64,000 bases of DNA from Methylobacter tundripaludum. Lineage in GTDB: Bacteria; Pseudomonadota; Gammaproteobacteria; Methylococcales; Methylomonadaceae. The stretch lies in the NCBI RefSeq assembly GCF_002934365.1, contig NZ_PTIY01000003.1:124001-188000 (forward strand), read 5' to 3'. The position numbers and the translations under genes were made by a program. A model generated the notes under the pieces. The model was not told where the DNA came from. It worked only from the letters and a program-made list of their open reading frames with translations, and ran no database searches. This document shows, in pieces, positions 18,344 to 28,636 of the stretch. Position 1 is the stretch's first letter, and each line of letters starts with the position of its first letter.

Positions 18344-18778
18344 TTAAACCTCTACTTTTCCGCCAGCTGCTTCAATAGATTTTCTAGCTCCACCTGTTAC
18401 ATTAATCCCTCTTACAACAACAGGTTTGGTCAACTCACCAGATTTAATGATTTTAGCTTTTTTTGTAAATACTGGAACTATATTTGCTGCAACTAGAACC
18501 TTAAGATCTATCACTTCAGCAGCTAGATTATTCAATTCGTTTAACCTTACTTCTGCTGAGTACTTGCTTATTAATGAAGTAAAGCCAATCTTAGGCAGTC
18601 GGCGCTGCAAAGGCATTTGCCCACCTTCAAAGCCAACTTTATGAAAGCCACCACTACGAGCTTTCTGGCCTTTATGGCCTCTTCCACAAGTTTTACCTAG
18701 CGTACAGCCAATACCCCTGCCCACTCTCTTTGATTTCTTTCGAGCCCCTTCACTTGAACGGATAGTATTTAAAAACAT
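18344..18778 (-). CDS. rplO: 50S ribosomal protein L15
   Basis: A 144-residue protein. The Gly/Arg-rich N-terminal extension ([25 protein letters not shown]) threads into 23S rRNA, and the C-terminal globular part ends [16 protein letters not shown]. The start overlaps the rpmD stop by one base, so the two are translationally coupled. Confidence 0.98.
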   Translation of the reverse strand: MFLNTIRSSEGARKKSKRVGRGIGCTLGKTCGRGHKGQKARSGGFHKVGFEGGQMPLQRRLPKIGFTSLISKYSAEVRLNELNNLAAEVIDLKVLVAANIVPVFTKKAKIIKSGELTKPVVVRGINVTGGARKSIEAAGGKVEV

Positions 18779-18969
18779 TAAACTTCCTCGAATTTTAACA
18801 TGTACGATACTTTATTTATCATACCTCGGTTTTCAGGTGTATTGAGCACAACAACCGTCTGGTTGATTTTACGCAAGCCCAAACCTTTTAAACAGGCTTG
18901 ATGGCGCGGTAAACGCCCAAATCTACTTTTTGTCATCGTAACACTTATTTTATTGCCAGTCATAACCAC
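18778..18969 (-). CDS. rpmD: 50S ribosomal protein L30
   Basis: A 63-residue protein with [27 protein letters not shown] and [15 protein letters not shown], the normal bacterial L30 core. It overlaps rpsE and rplO by one base on each side. Confidence 0.97.
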   Translation of the reverse strand: MVMTGNKISVTMTKSRFGRLPRHQACLKGLGLRKINQTVVVLNTPENRGMINKVSYMLKFEEV

Positions 18970-19475
18970 TACCCAATAATCTGTTCAACTGATAAGCCGC
19001 GTTTTGCAGCTATTTGGTTAGCGCTATGCATACCTGTAAGACCATTAATAGTTGCTCTAACAACATTAATAGGATTACTAGTTCCAATACATTTAGCTAA
19101 TACGTTATGCACTCCAACTACTTCAAATACTGCTCTCATTGCTCCACCAGCAATGATACCGGTACCTTCAGAAGCGGGCTGCATGTAAACTTTAGCCGCG
19201 CCAGTAGTATTCATAATAGGATATTGCAATGTGTCGCCTTTCAAAGAAACCTTACGCATATTTTTGCGCGCTTGCTCCAAAGACTTTTGTATGGCAATAG
19301 GTACCTCGCGAGCTTTACTCACACCGTAGCCGACTCTGCCCTCACCATCACCAACTACTGTTAATGCTGTGAAACCAAAAACCCTACCGCCTTTTACAAC
19401 TTTTGCAACACGTCTTACATTAACTAATTTTTCTTGTAACCCATCTGCACTAACCTGAGAAGGTGCTGTAGACAT
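18969..19475 (-). CDS. rpsE: 30S ribosomal protein S5
   Basis: A 168-residue protein with the double-stranded-RNA-like N-terminal domain ([40 protein letters not shown]) and the C-terminal [19 protein letters not shown] segment. It takes part in mRNA entry and decoding accuracy together with S4. Confidence 0.98.
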   Translation of the reverse strand: MSTAPSQVSADGLQEKLVNVRRVAKVVKGGRVFGFTALTVVGDGEGRVGYGVSKAREVPIAIQKSLEQARKNMRKVSLKGDTLQYPIMNTTGAAKVYMQPASEGTGIIAGGAMRAVFEVVGVHNVLAKCIGTSNPINVVRATINGLTGMHSANQIAAKRGLSVEQIIG

Positions 19476-19484
19476 CTTATTCCC

Positions 19485-19838
19485 CTAAAATTTCAAACCG
19501 GCTTCACGAGCAGCGTCAGCCAATGCTTTAACGCGACCATGATATTTAAATCCTGAACGATCAAAAGCCACCTCAGAAACTCCGGCAGCAATTGCTTTTT
19601 GCGCAATAAATTTTCCAACTTCAGCTGCTGCGCTAATATTTCCAGTATTTTTTAACGTCGATTTAATTTCAGCTTGAGTAGTTGATGCACTAGCTAAAGT
19701 CTTCGTTCCATCAGCACTTATTACTTGCGCATAAATATGTTGCGAAGTCTTATGAATTGACAAACGAACAGTGCTTAATTTTTTAATTTTGCTACGCAAT
19801 TTTAATGCGCGCTTCATACGAGATTGTTTCTTATCCAT
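19485..19838 (-). CDS. rplR: 50S ribosomal protein L18
   Basis: A 117-residue 5S rRNA-binding protein. [17 protein letters not shown] and the C-terminal [28 protein letters not shown] are family signatures. Together with L5 (encoded in this cluster) it builds the central protuberance. Confidence 0.98.
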   Translation of the reverse strand: MDKKQSRMKRALKLRSKIKKLSTVRLSIHKTSQHIYAQVISADGTKTLASASTTQAEIKSTLKNTGNISAAAEVGKFIAQKAIAAGVSEVAFDRSGFKYHGRVKALADAAREAGLKF

Positions 19839-19847
19839 TACGCTACC

Positions 19848-20381
19848 TTACTTCTTCTTAGCTTCTTTTCTTGCAACATGCTCGTCAGCATATCTGACAC
19901 CTTTACCTTTATAAGGCTCAGGTGGACGATAAGCTCTGATTTTCGCAGCAACTTCGCCTACTAACTGCTTATCACTTCCCTTGACAACTATCTCAGTTTG
20001 GCTTGGCGTTTCAACTAAAACCCCAGCCGGAACTTCAAAATCAACTGGATGCGAAAATCCAAGTGCAAGATTAAGGATATTACCTTTAGCTTGAGCTCTA
20101 TAACCCACACCAATCAGGGTCAGTTTTCTTTCAAATCCTGAAGATACTCCAACTACCATATTGTTTACTATAGCTCTTGCTGTTCCGGCTTGAGCAGTAG
20201 CTTTTTTATCATTACTGTCCCATTGAACCTGAATTACGTTATCCGTAATATCAAAGCTAACAGCTGAATTAATACTATAAGATAACTGACCATTACTTCC
20301 TTTTACAGTCATATTATTACCTTCGAGCTTTATATCCACACCCTTTGGAATATTTACTGGAGCTTTTGCAATTCTTGACAT
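19848..20381 (-). CDS. rplF: 50S ribosomal protein L6
   Basis: A 177-residue protein of two repeated alpha/beta domains. [15 protein letters not shown] opens it, and the second domain carries the conserved [16 protein letters not shown] near residues 152-168. It sits near the sarcin-ricin loop and factor-binding site. Confidence 0.98.
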   Translation of the reverse strand: MSRIAKAPVNIPKGVDIKLEGNNMTVKGSNGQLSYSINSAVSFDITDNVIQVQWDSNDKKATAQAGTARAIVNNMVVGVSSGFERKLTLIGVGYRAQAKGNILNLALGFSHPVDFEVPAGVLVETPSQTEIVVKGSDKQLVGEVAAKIRAYRPPEPYKGKGVRYADEHVARKEAKKK

Positions 20382-20396
20382 AACCCGGCCTACACC

Positions 20397-20792
20397 TTAA
20401 CAAACAGTACAAATGACTTCACCGCCATGTCCACTTGAACGAGCAGCTCTATCGGTCATAACACCTTTCGATGTTGATACAATAGCAATCCCCAACCCGC
20501 CAAGAACCTTCGGCAATTCATCCTTAGATTTATAAATACGCAAACCAGGTTTACTAATTCTTTTAATGTTTTCAATTACAGGGACACCTTTATAATACTT
20601 CAATTCAATAGTCATTTCTGTATGACTACCAATTGTTTCTACAGAATAGCCCCCAATAAAGCCTTCCTCTTTTAATACCTTCGCTATAGATACTTTTAAT
20701 TTTGATGAAGGCAGTTTAACGATCTTTTTACCCGCAGATTGCCCGTTTCTAATTCTGGTCAGCATGTCTGCGACTGGGTCTGTCATACTCAT
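20397..20792 (-). CDS. rpsH: 30S ribosomal protein S8
   Basis: A 131-residue central-domain 16S rRNA binder. [16 protein letters not shown] and the C-terminal [26 protein letters not shown] are standard. S8 is the known repressor of the spc gene set in E. coli; the target would lie near rplE but I did not verify the fold here. Confidence 0.98.
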   Translation of the reverse strand: MSMTDPVADMLTRIRNGQSAGKKIVKLPSSKLKVSIAKVLKEEGFIGGYSVETIGSHTEMTIELKYYKGVPVIENIKRISKPGLRIYKSKDELPKVLGGLGIAIVSTSKGVMTDRAARSSGHGGEVICTVC

Positions 20793-20825
20793 TTTATAAT
20801 CTCTCCAAACTTGATCTAAAAGATC

Positions 20826-21131
20826 TTACCAACTTGCCTTTACCAAGCCTGGCACATCGCCACGCATCGTTGCTTCTCTTAATTTATTGCGGCTAAGACC
20901 AAACTTACGATAATAACCGTGTGGACGTCCGGTTAAGTTACAACGATTACGAACTCTCGATCCGCTAGAGTCTCTAGGCAATTTCTGAAGTTGTAAATGA
21001 GCAGATTCTTTATCTTCAAATGAAGCATTAGGGTCTCTGATGATTTCTTTCAAAGACTTACGCTTAACATCATATTTCTGTACTAATTTTTTACGCTTAT
21101 CTTCACGCGCAATCATCGATTTTTTTGCCAT
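20826..21131 (-). CDS. rpsN: 30S ribosomal protein S14 (zinc-independent type)
   Basis: A 101-residue protein, the long form without a CXXC zinc ribbon. C-terminal [40 protein letters not shown] is diagnostic. It is a late-assembling head protein placed between rplE and rpsH as usual. Confidence 0.98.
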   Translation of the reverse strand: MAKKSMIAREDKRKKLVQKYDVKRKSLKEIIRDPNASFEDKESAHLQLQKLPRDSSGSRVRNRCNLTGRPHGYYRKFGLSRNKLREATMRGDVPGLVKASW

Positions 21132-21144
21132 TTTAATGAGCCCT

Positions 21145-21684
21145 TTAGTTCTTAAATGGAAAATTAAAAAGCCTCAACAAAGCTAAACCTTCTTCGTTCG
21201 TTCTAGCTGTTGTTGTGATAGTTATGTCCATGCCGCGCAAAGCATCTATTTTATCATAATCAATTTCAGGAAAAATGATTTGTTCTTTAACGCCCATAGA
21301 ATAATTACCACGCCCATCAAAGCTTTTAGGGCTCAATCCTCTGAAATCGCGGATGCGAGGTATAGAAATACTTATTAAGCGATCTAAAAACTCATACATC
21401 CTATCGCTACGCAGGGTTACCTTGCAACCTATAGGCATGTCGTCACGGATTTTAAAACCCGCAATTGATTTTCTCGCCAAAGTAATGACCGGCTTTTGGC
21501 CGGAAATTTTTTCCATGTCGCTAACTGCGGACTGCAATATTTTTTTATCAGCAACAGCGCCACCTACCCCCATATTCAGGGTTATCTTTGTAATTCGAGG
21601 CGCCTGCATTACAGAAGCATAAGCAAACTGCTCAACCAATGCTGGAAGAATTTTTTCTTTATATACGGTTTCTAGTCTAGCCAT
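21145..21684 (-). CDS. rplE: 50S ribosomal protein L5
   Basis: A 179-residue 5S rRNA-binding protein. Visible are [15 protein letters not shown], the [20 protein letters not shown] loop and [21 protein letters not shown]. It contacts P-site tRNA and bridges to S13. Confidence 0.98.
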   Translation of the reverse strand: MARLETVYKEKILPALVEQFAYASVMQAPRITKITLNMGVGGAVADKKILQSAVSDMEKISGQKPVITLARKSIAGFKIRDDMPIGCKVTLRSDRMYEFLDRLISISIPRIRDFRGLSPKSFDGRGNYSMGVKEQIIFPEIDYDKIDALRGMDITITTTARTNEEGLALLRLFNFPFKN

Positions 21685-21700
21685 GATCTTTATCTACACC

Positions 21701-22018
21701 TTACACATCAACAACTTCATTTGTTGACTTAAAATACCTGACTTTTTTCCCGTCTTCTAGAAACTTAAAGCCAACACGATCCGCTTTTTTGGTTGCAGGA
21801 TTATATAATCCGATATTAGAAATATTAATCGGCATATCTTTCACAACAATTCCGCCCGAAACCCCAGCGTTTGGATTTGGTTTTTGGTTCTTTTTAACTT
21901 GATTAATCCCTTCAACCAAAACCTTATTATCCTTCAAAACTTTACTTACTCTGCCGCTTTTGCCCTTATCCTTACCGGTACGAACAATAACCTCATCGCC
22001 TTGCTTAATTCTTTGCAT
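21701..22018 (-). CDS. rplX: 50S ribosomal protein L24
   Basis: A 105-residue assembly initiator with an N-terminal KOW motif ([23 protein letters not shown], read within residues 5-30). It binds the 5' end of 23S rRNA. Sits 13 bases after rplN. Confidence 0.97.
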   Translation of the reverse strand: MQRIKQGDEVIVRTGKDKGKSGRVSKVLKDNKVLVEGINQVKKNQKPNPNAGVSGGIVVKDMPINISNIGLYNPATKKADRVGFKFLEDGKKVRYFKSTNEVVDV

Positions 22019-22031
22019 TTTAAACCCTACC

Positions 22032-22400
22032 TTATAAAACTTCAGGAGCCAGCGAAATGATTTTCATAAATCTTTCACCTCTTAGCTCACGTGTTACAGG
22101 GCCAAAAATACGCGTACCAAGCGGCTGTAGATTGTTATTCAGAATAACCGCAGCATTGCCATCAAAACGGATAACAGACCCATCCGGCCTACGAACGCCT
22201 TTGCTAGTTCTTACAACCAATGCGTTATAGACTTCGCCTTTTTTTACTCTTCCGCGAGGTATAGCATCTTTTATGCTTACTTTGATGATATCACCAATCC
22301 CGGCATAACGCCTATGAGACCCCCCTAATACTTTGATACACATGACCCTTTTTGCACCGCTATTATCGGCGACGTCAAGGTTAGTTTGCATCTGAATCAT
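22032..22400 (-). CDS. rplN: 50S ribosomal protein L14
   Basis: A 122-residue protein with [20 protein letters not shown] and [10 protein letters not shown], plus C-terminal [22 protein letters not shown]. It forms intersubunit bridges and is the binding site of silencing factor RsfS in other bacteria. It heads the spc set after a 42-base gap from rpsQ. Confidence 0.98.
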   Translation of the reverse strand: MIQMQTNLDVADNSGAKRVMCIKVLGGSHRRYAGIGDIIKVSIKDAIPRGRVKKGEVYNALVVRTSKGVRRPDGSVIRFDGNAAVILNNNLQPLGTRIFGPVTRELRGERFMKIISLAPEVL

Positions 22401-22442
22401 GATTTATTCCTAATTATCTGTTTATTAAATAGCTACGCAATG

Positions 22443-22706
22443 CTATTTGTTGGCACTTTCCAAGACTTGAACCAATTTGAAGGTTTTATTCTTGGACATA
22501 GGTCTGCATGATGTAATGGATACTACGTCGCCTTCATGGCAAATATTCTGTTCATCATGAGCCATCATTTTAGTTGAACGCTTAATGTATTTACCATAGA
22601 TAGGGTGTTTTACAACCCTCTCAACTAAAACCGTAATGGTTTTATCCATTTTATTACTAACAACCCGACCAGTGATCGTCCGCAACTTAGTTACATTTTC
22701 GCTCAT
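22443..22706 (-). CDS. rpsQ: 30S ribosomal protein S17
   Basis: An 87-residue OB-fold protein with [22 protein letters not shown] and [21 protein letters not shown]. It is a primary 16S rRNA binder and the last gene of the S10 set, one base after rpmC. Confidence 0.97.
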   Translation of the reverse strand: MSENVTKLRTITGRVVSNKMDKTITVLVERVVKHPIYGKYIKRSTKMMAHDEQNICHEGDVVSITSCRPMSKNKTFKLVQVLESANK

Positions 22707-22707
22707 T

Positions 22708-22899
22708 TTATGCGCTCGCCATTTCGTTTAATATGGTATGGATACGTGCCACATCACGTCTAACCTTTTTTACTTGATCTGGCTTAGACAGCTGACCCGT
22801 TCCCTTTTGCATCTTAAGATTAAATTGTTCACGCGACAATTCGAGCAACATTGCCCCTAATTCGTCTTTTGATTTTTGGCGTAATTCACTTGCTTTCAT
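22708..22899 (-). CDS. rpmC: 50S ribosomal protein L29
   Basis: A 63-residue two-helix protein ([40 protein letters not shown]) at the polypeptide exit where trigger factor and SRP dock. It overlaps rplP by one base. Confidence 0.97.
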   Translation of the reverse strand: MKASELRQKSKDELGAMLLELSREQFNLKMQKGTGQLSKPDQVKKVRRDVARIHTILNEMASA

Positions 22900-23312
22900 T
22901 ACATTATTGTCCGAGCGGTAAAAAGTGTTTTCAAAGGTAACTTTGCAGCACCTAGAGCGAATGCTTCTCGAGCCAACTCTTCAGAAACACCTTGTATTTC
23001 GTACAACATAGTTCCTGGCTTAACTTGAGCAACCCAGTATTCTACACTACCTTTCCCTTTTCCCATACGAACTTCTAATGGTTTTTTGGTAATTGGCTTA
23101 TCTGGGAATATTCTAATCCAAAGTTTACCGCCACGTTTAACATGACGAGTAATAGTTCTACGAGCCGACTCAATTTGGCGAGCAGTAAGTCTACCGCGAC
23201 TTACTGATTTAAGACCAAAATCACCAAAACTTACTGATGAGCCACGCACGGCAGTACCGTTATTTCTGCCTTTATGTTGCTTACGGAATTTAGTTCTTTT
23301 AGGTTGAAGCAT
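22899..23312 (-). CDS. rplP: 50S ribosomal protein L16
   Basis: A 137-residue protein with [19 protein letters not shown] and the [23 protein letters not shown] region. It positions A-site tRNA near the peptidyl-transferase centre. Its position between rpsC and rpmC is canonical. Confidence 0.98.
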   Translation of the reverse strand: MLQPKRTKFRKQHKGRNNGTAVRGSSVSFGDFGLKSVSRGRLTARQIESARRTITRHVKRGGKLWIRIFPDKPITKKPLEVRMGKGKGSVEYWVAQVKPGTMLYEIQGVSEELAREAFALGAAKLPLKTLFTARTIM

Positions 23313-23330
23313 TGTTCTCTATCCCTTCAA

Positions 23331-24002
23331 CTATTTTTTAGATTCTGAATTAATCGATGCTATATGCGCATCCATATCGAATACTTCGCCTTTGAATATC
23401 CACACTTTAATGCCGATAATTCCATAGGTAGTATGTGCTTCAGCTGTTGCATAATCGATGTCTGCCCTTAATGTATGCAAAGGAACTCGTCCCTCTCTAT
23501 ACCATTCACTTCGAGCAATCTCGGCGCCGTTTAATCGACCACCAACATTAATCTTTATGCCTTCTGCACCTAATCTCATTGTATTAGTTACAGCACGCTT
23601 CATAGCTCGACGGTACATGATTCTTTTTTCAAGCTGTTGCGCAATACCCTCAGCAACCAACTGGGCGTCTAATTCAGGCTTTCTGATCTCTTCAACATTA
23701 AGCTGAACAGGGATGCCCATTATTTTAGACACACCCTGCCTCAACGCTTCTATATCTTCGCCTTTTTTACCGATGACGATACCAGGCCTTGCTGTATGTA
23801 TCGTAATATGCGCGTTATTTGGCGGACGATTAATCTGAATACGACTTACAGAAGCATGAGCTAATTTCTTTTTAATATAGTCCCTGACCGTCAAGTCTTG
23901 GTGCAGAAAAACAGAATAATCCTGACTATTCGCATACCATCGCGAATTCCAATCTTTTACAATACCGAGACGTATGCCTGTTGGATGTACTTTTTGCCCC
24001 AT
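23331..24002 (-). CDS. rpsC: 30S ribosomal protein S3
   Basis: A 223-residue protein with the KH-type RNA-binding domain ([24 protein letters not shown], GxxG loop at IGKKG) and C-terminal domain [27 protein letters not shown]. With S4 and S5 it forms the mRNA entry helicase site. Confidence 0.98.
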   Translation of the reverse strand: MGQKVHPTGIRLGIVKDWNSRWYANSQDYSVFLHQDLTVRDYIKKKLAHASVSRIQINRPPNNAHITIHTARPGIVIGKKGEDIEALRQGVSKIMGIPVQLNVEEIRKPELDAQLVAEGIAQQLEKRIMYRRAMKRAVTNTMRLGAEGIKINVGGRLNGAEIARSEWYREGRVPLHTLRADIDYATAEAHTTYGIIGIKVWIFKGEVFDMDAHIASINSESKK

Positions 24003-24011
24003 TTTCTGCCC

Positions 24012-24347
24012 CTACTCGTATTCTGCAACTTTAACTGTAATATGGCAGGTTCTTTTAAGGATATGATTTGCACGTCCTTTAGCTCTTGCCTTGAATCTTT
24101 TCATAGTCGCCCCTTCATTCACATAAACGGTTGACACTTTCAATTCGTCAATATCTGCGCTTTCATTATGCTCCGCATTAGCGATAGCAGATTCAAGAAT
24201 CTTTTTAATAATCGCAGCCGCTTTTTTTGAACTAAACTTCAATGTATTCAAAGCCTTCTCAACCGGCATACCACGAATCTGATCACCTACTAACCGCGCT
24301 TTTTGTGCAGATAGTGGAGCATTTTTTAATTTTGCTGAAACTTCCAT
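24012..24347 (-). CDS. rplV: 50S ribosomal protein L22
   Basis: A 111-residue protein whose beta hairpin ([24 protein letters not shown]) lines the exit tunnel constriction where macrolide resistance maps. N-terminal [21 protein letters not shown] is typical. Confidence 0.98.
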   Translation of the reverse strand: MEVSAKLKNAPLSAQKARLVGDQIRGMPVEKALNTLKFSSKKAAAIIKKILESAIANAEHNESADIDELKVSTVYVNEGATMKRFKARAKGRANHILKRTCHITVKVAEYE

Positions 24348-24355
24348 AATACAAC

Positions 24356-24628
24356 CTATCTAGATTTCTTATCAGCCACGTGGCCTTTATATGTGCGAGT
24401 TGGCGAAAACTCACCTAATTTATGCCCGACCATATTCTCAGAAATCAGAACAGGTATATGCAATCGTCCATTATGAATTGCGATAGTCAAACCTAACATA
24501 TCTGGAATAATCATTGATCTTCTTGACCATGTTTTAATCGGTTTCCGATTATTAGTACTTACCGCATCTTCAACTTTTTTGAGCAGATGATGATCAATAA
24601 AAGGACCTTTTTTAATTGAACGTGGCAC
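24356..24628 (-). CDS. rpsS: 30S ribosomal protein S19
   Basis: A 90-residue head protein that pairs with S13. [34 protein letters not shown] and the [23 protein letters not shown] tail are strongly conserved. Confidence 0.98.
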   Translation of the reverse strand: MPRSIKKGPFIDHHLLKKVEDAVSTNNRKPIKTWSRRSMIIPDMLGLTIAIHNGRLHIPVLISENMVGHKLGEFSPTRTYKGHVADKKSR

Positions 24629-24640
24629 GTTAATTCCTCT

Positions 24641-25468
24641 CTATTTGAGCTTACGACGTCTGATAATCATATTATCAGTACGCTTATTATTTCTGGTTTT
24701 ATAGCCCTTAGTTGGCATACCCCAGGGAGATACAGGATGTCTACCACCAGATGTACGGCCTTCACCACCACCATGCGGATGATCAACTGGATTCATTACA
24801 ACACCTCGAACAGTCGGGCGAACACCACGCCATCTTGAGGCACCAGCCTTTCCGAGAGATACTAAATTATGTTCTGAATTGGAAACCTCTCCAATCACAG
24901 CGCGGCAATCAGCCATGACCTTACGCATTTCACCAGAACGCAATCTGATAGTTGCATGAGCTCCGTCTTTAGCCACCAATTGGACTGATGTGCCGGCGCT
25001 ACGAGCAATTTGAGCCCCCTTGCCAGGCTTTAACTCCACGCAATGAACCGTCGTACCCATTGGTATATTTCGTAACGGCATACAGTTACCAGGCTTGACA
25101 GCCGTGGTTTCCGAAGAGACCACCTCCTGCCCAACTTCAATTCCTTTAGGTGCAATGATATATCTACGCTCTCCATCCTTAAATAGGATCAAAGCGATAT
25201 TCGCAGTTCTGTTTGGATCGTATTCCAGACGCTCAACAACGGCAGGAATATCGATTTTATTTCTTCTAAAATCAATTATCCGGTAGTGTTGTTTATGCCC
25301 ACCACCAACATGGCGCGTTGTTATACGCCCCTGATTATTACGCCCGCCACTTTTGCTATTCTTGCTCAACAAAGGCGCATACGGTTTTCCTTTATGCAAC
25401 TCATCATTTTTGATGCGCACTACAAACCGTGAACCCGGTGACGTCGGTTTAGACTTTACAATAGCCAT
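24641..25468 (-). CDS. rplB: 50S ribosomal protein L2
   Basis: A 275-residue protein needed for peptidyl-transferase activity and subunit joining. The key C-terminal stretch [26 protein letters not shown] (split here: [13 protein letters not shown] then [13 protein letters not shown]) includes the essential His of HPHGGGEG. The N-terminal half carries the OB/SH3 folds ([21 protein letters not shown]). Confidence 0.98.
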   Translation of the reverse strand: MAIVKSKPTSPGSRFVVRIKNDELHKGKPYAPLLSKNSKSGGRNNQGRITTRHVGGGHKQHYRIIDFRRNKIDIPAVVERLEYDPNRTANIALILFKDGERRYIIAPKGIEVGQEVVSSETTAVKPGNCMPLRNIPMGTTVHCVELKPGKGAQIARSAGTSVQLVAKDGAHATIRLRSGEMRKVMADCRAVIGEVSNSEHNLVSLGKAGASRWRGVRPTVRGVVMNPVDHPHGGGEGRTSGGRHPVSPWGMPTKGYKTRNNKRTDNMIIRRRKLK

Positions 25469-25509
25469 GCTTTCTACCGTTTCCTATTGATCTTTTAAAA
25501 CTTAAATTA

Positions 25510-25809
25510 TTAAGCAGCGGAGAAATCTATATCATGGCCGGGCTTAAGTTTTACATAAGCCTTTTTCCAATCAGATCGCTGCCCCAATGAGCCGCCAAAT
25601 CTTTTTTGCTTGCCCTTAACGTTTAAAACTTGAACAGAATCAACTTCAACGCTAAACATTAGCTCCACGGCACTTTTAACTTGTTTTTTAGTGGCTTGTT
25701 TTTGCACTTTAAAAACAAATCGATTGTCTTTTTCCGCAGCAATAGTGCTCTTCTCAGATATAATCGGAGCTTTCAGCACGCCTGCCAAGTGATATTGATT
25801 TAAACTCAT
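25510..25809 (-). CDS. rplW: 50S ribosomal protein L23
   Basis: A 99-residue exit-tunnel protein ([24 protein letters not shown]) that docks trigger factor. Its start overlaps the rplD stop by 4 bases. Confidence 0.97.
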   Translation of the reverse strand: MSLNQYHLAGVLKAPIISEKSTIAAEKDNRFVFKVQKQATKKQVKSAVELMFSVEVDSVQVLNVKGKQKRFGGSLGQRSDWKKAYVKLKPGHDIDFSAA

Positions 25810-26426
25810 GCTAAGCGCTCCTCTATTTGCTTCAACGCACCAGGTGTAGCAATAACTTTATCGGCTGAAACCAATAAAACAGGGCTTAAATTAATCGCCT
25901 CAATCACTTCTACATAAGGTATGTTTCTTGACGCCAACGCTAAATTTGCATCTACATTCTCAACAACAATAAGAATTCGCTTCGCATCAATATTTTTTAT
26001 CCTTGAATTCAACTCTTTTGTTTTAGGGCTGGAAGGTAAAATATCATTACTAACCACCAAGCGATCTTGCCTAAGCAATTCGGACAATATTGACCTGACG
26101 CCGACCCGAAACATTTTTTTATTCAATTTTTGATCGTAAGACCTTGGTCTAGCAGCAAAAGCGACACCACCGGTTCTCCACACTGGGCTACGCGTTGTTC
26201 CAGATCTTGCACGTCCAGTACCTTTTTGTCTCCATGGCTTTGATCCGCCGCCACTGACATCAGACCGCGTCTTCTGCGCTTTCGTTCCAGCACGAGCGCC
26301 AGCCAGATACTTTACAACCAACTGATGAACCAATGTCTCATTAAAAGGCTGACCGAATATCGCCTCAGCCACACCAACATTTCCTGAAGAGTCTTGTTCG
26401 TTTAAAGCAGGTATTTGCATACTCAT
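25806..26426 (-). CDS. rplD: 50S ribosomal protein L4
   Basis: A 206-residue protein whose extended loop ([28 protein letters not shown], seen near residues 58-86) reaches the exit tunnel. In E. coli L4 also represses the S10 operon through a leader hairpin; here there is no leader before rpsJ, so that circuit is probably absent or moved. Confidence 0.98.
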   Translation of the reverse strand: MSMQIPALNEQDSSGNVGVAEAIFGQPFNETLVHQLVVKYLAGARAGTKAQKTRSDVSGGGSKPWRQKGTGRARSGTTRSPVWRTGGVAFAARPRSYDQKLNKKMFRVGVRSILSELLRQDRLVVSNDILPSSPKTKELNSRIKNIDAKRILIVVENVDANLALASRNIPYVEVIEAINLSPVLLVSADKVIATPGALKQIEERLA

Positions 26427-26429
26427 GGC

Positions 26430-27080
26430 TTAACCTTTATTTCGCATTTTCATAGCGGGCGTAATAATTACATCACCGCCCTTGGCACCAGGCACAGCAC
26501 CTTTCACCAAAATTAAATTTCTTGCCGTATCAATTGAATGGATAGTTAGATTCTGAACTGTAACTTTTTCAGCCCCCATATGACCTTCCATTTTCTTCCC
26601 TTTAAATACACGACCAGGTGTTTGACACATACCAATAGAACCCAAAACCCTGTGTGAGCGCGAGTTGCCATGAGTAGCGTCTTGCATGCTGAAATTATGG
26701 CGTTTTATACCACCTGCAAAGCCTTTACCTATACTTTTACCTTGAACATCAACAACTTGACCAACTGAGAATATATCTAAAGATAATTGAGATCCGGTAG
26801 ATAAATTCTCACCTTCACCATCTTCAAGCCTAAACTCCCATAGGCCGCGTCCAGCTGTCACATTAGCCGCCGCGTAATGACCAGCCATCGCTTTATTGAC
26901 TCGAGAAGATTTTTTATCGCCCGCCGCTACCTGAATCGAACGATAGCCATCAACCTCAATACCTTTAACCTGAGTAACTCTATTTGAGTCAATCTGGAGT
27001 ACAGTAACTGGTACTGACGAACCATCTTCACAAAAAACTCTGGTCATACCACATTTACGACCTATAAGACCTATTGACAT
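26430..27080 (-). CDS. rplC: 50S ribosomal protein L3
   Basis: A 216-residue early assembly protein. [16 protein letters not shown] opens it. The conserved loop [31 protein letters not shown] (spanning about residues 139-169) includes the Gln that PrmB methylates in relatives. C-terminal [14 protein letters not shown] is typical. Confidence 0.98.
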   Translation of the reverse strand: MSIGLIGRKCGMTRVFCEDGSSVPVTVLQIDSNRVTQVKGIEVDGYRSIQVAAGDKKSSRVNKAMAGHYAAANVTAGRGLWEFRLEDGEGENLSTGSQLSLDIFSVGQVVDVQGKSIGKGFAGGIKRHNFSMQDATHGNSRSHRVLGSIGMCQTPGRVFKGKKMEGHMGAEKVTVQNLTIHSIDTARNLILVKGAVPGAKGGDVIITPAMKMRNKG

Positions 27081-27099
27081 CTGCCAATTCCCCTGCTTC

Positions 27100-27411
27100 T
27101 TAATTCAATTTTATTTGAACATCAACACCAGCCGCAAGATCCAACTTCATCAATGCGTCTACGGTTTTATCTGTTGGTTCAACGATATCTAATAATCGTT
27201 TATACGTTCTCAATTCATACTGATCTCTAGCATCTTTGTTTACATGCGGAGAAATTAAAATCGTAAAACGTTCTTTTTTAGTAGGCAATGGAATGGGGCC
27301 TTTAACTTGGGCTCCCGTTCTTCTTGCTGTTTCTACTATCTCACCAGCCGATTGATCAATTAATTTATGATCAAATGATTTCAAACGGATTCTGATAGTT
27401 TGATTAGACAT
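27100..27411 (-). CDS. rpsJ: 30S ribosomal protein S10 / transcription factor NusE
   Basis: A 103-residue protein ([20 protein letters not shown]). I chose the ATG at 27411 because the length and N-terminus then match the family. Another ATG at 27417 overlaps the tuf stop (TAATG) and would add two residues. Either way there is no intergenic leader. S10 also acts as NusE, linking NusG (encoded here at 42.7 kb) to the ribosome. Confidence 0.97.
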   Translation of the reverse strand: MSNQTIRIRLKSFDHKLIDQSAGEIVETARRTGAQVKGPIPLPTKKERFTILISPHVNKDARDQYELRTYKRLLDIVEPTDKTVDALMKLDLAAGVDVQIKLN

Positions 27412-27416
27412 ATACA

Positions 27417-28607
27417 TTACTCGATTATTGATGCAACTACGCCCGCACCTACTGTACGACCACCTTCACGGATTGCAAAACGCAAACCATCATCCATAGC
27501 GATCGGTGAAATCAGCTTTACTTTTACTGAAATGTTATCGCCAGGCATTACCATTTCAACGCCTTCCGGCAGCTCAACAGCGCCTGTTACGTCGGTCGTT
27601 CTAAAGTAGAACTGAGGACGGTAACCATTAAAGAATGGGGTATGACGACCACCTTCATCTTTAGACAAAATATAAATTTCTGAGTTGAAATATGAATGCG
27701 GTTTAATGGTGCCTTTATGCGCCAATACCTGACCACGCTCAACGTCATCTCTTTTGGTTCCTCTTAACAGGATGCCGACATTGTCGCCCGCTTGCCCCTG
27801 ATCCAGCAATTTACGGAACATTTCTACGCCAGTACAGGTTGTTGATACTGTCTCTCTAATACCGACAATTTCAATTTCCTGTCCAACCTTAATAACGCCA
27901 CGCTCAATACGTCCAGTCACTACCGTGCCGCGACCGGATATTGAAAATACGTCTTCGATTGGCATCAAGAATGCGCCATCTACCGCTCTTTCCGGCAGAG
28001 GAATATAGCTATCCAGCGCATCAACCAATCTGATCACAGAAGGAACACCGATTTCGCTAGTATCGCCCTCCAATGCTTTCAACGCCGAACCGATAATAAT
28101 AGGTGTGTCATCACCTGGAAATTCATACATATCCAGCAGCTCTCGAATTTCCATTTCAACCAATTCGATCAGCTCCGGATCATCAACCATATCCGCTTTA
28201 TTCAAGAACACTACGACATACGGCACGCCAACCTGCCTTGACAACAGAATGTGCTCTCTAGTTTGGGGCATCGGGCCATCCGCAGCTGAACAGACCAAAA
28301 TAGCACCGTCCATTTGCGCAGCACCGGTAATCATGTTTTTTACGTAATCAGCATGACCCGGGCAGTCAACATGCGCATAATGACGCGTCGCCGACTCATA
28401 CTCAACGTGTGATGTAGAGATGGTAATACCGCGAGCGCGCTCTTCAGGGGCATTATCAATCTGATCAAAGGCTTTAACTTCTCCACCTTGAAGCTCCGCC
28501 ATTACTTTTGTTAAAGCAGCAGTTAAAGTAGTTTTACCATGATCGACGTGACCGATTGTGCCGACGTTTACGTGTGGCTTGCTACGTGAGAATTTTTCTT
28601 TGGCCAT
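27417..28607 (-). CDS. tuf: Elongation factor Tu (str-operon copy)
   Basis: A 396-residue GTPase that delivers aminoacyl-tRNA. G1 [10 protein letters not shown]3 [10 protein letters not shown]4 NKADM and G5 GSALKA are present. The protein differs from the second copy (43800-44990) only at the penultimate residue (Ile here, Leu there). DNA differences are confined to the last approximately 60 bases. Lies after fusA, with rpsJ starting on its stop codon. Confidence 0.99.
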   Translation of the reverse strand: MAKEKFSRSKPHVNVGTIGHVDHGKTTLTAALTKVMAELQGGEVKAFDQIDNAPEERARGITISTSHVEYESATRHYAHVDCPGHADYVKNMITGAAQMDGAILVCSAADGPMPQTREHILLSRQVGVPYVVVFLNKADMVDDPELIELVEMEIRELLDMYEFPGDDTPIIIGSALKALEGDTSEIGVPSVIRLVDALDSYIPLPERAVDGAFLMPIEDVFSISGRGTVVTGRIERGVIKVGQEIEIVGIRETVSTTCTGVEMFRKLLDQGQAGDNVGILLRGTKRDDVERGQVLAHKGTIKPHSYFNSEIYILSKDEGGRHTPFFNGYRPQFYFRTTDVTGAVELPEGVEMVMPGDNISVKVKLISPIAMDDGLRFAIREGGRTVGAGVVASIIE

Positions 28608-28636
28608 GAGTTAATACCTTTAAATTATATTCAATT

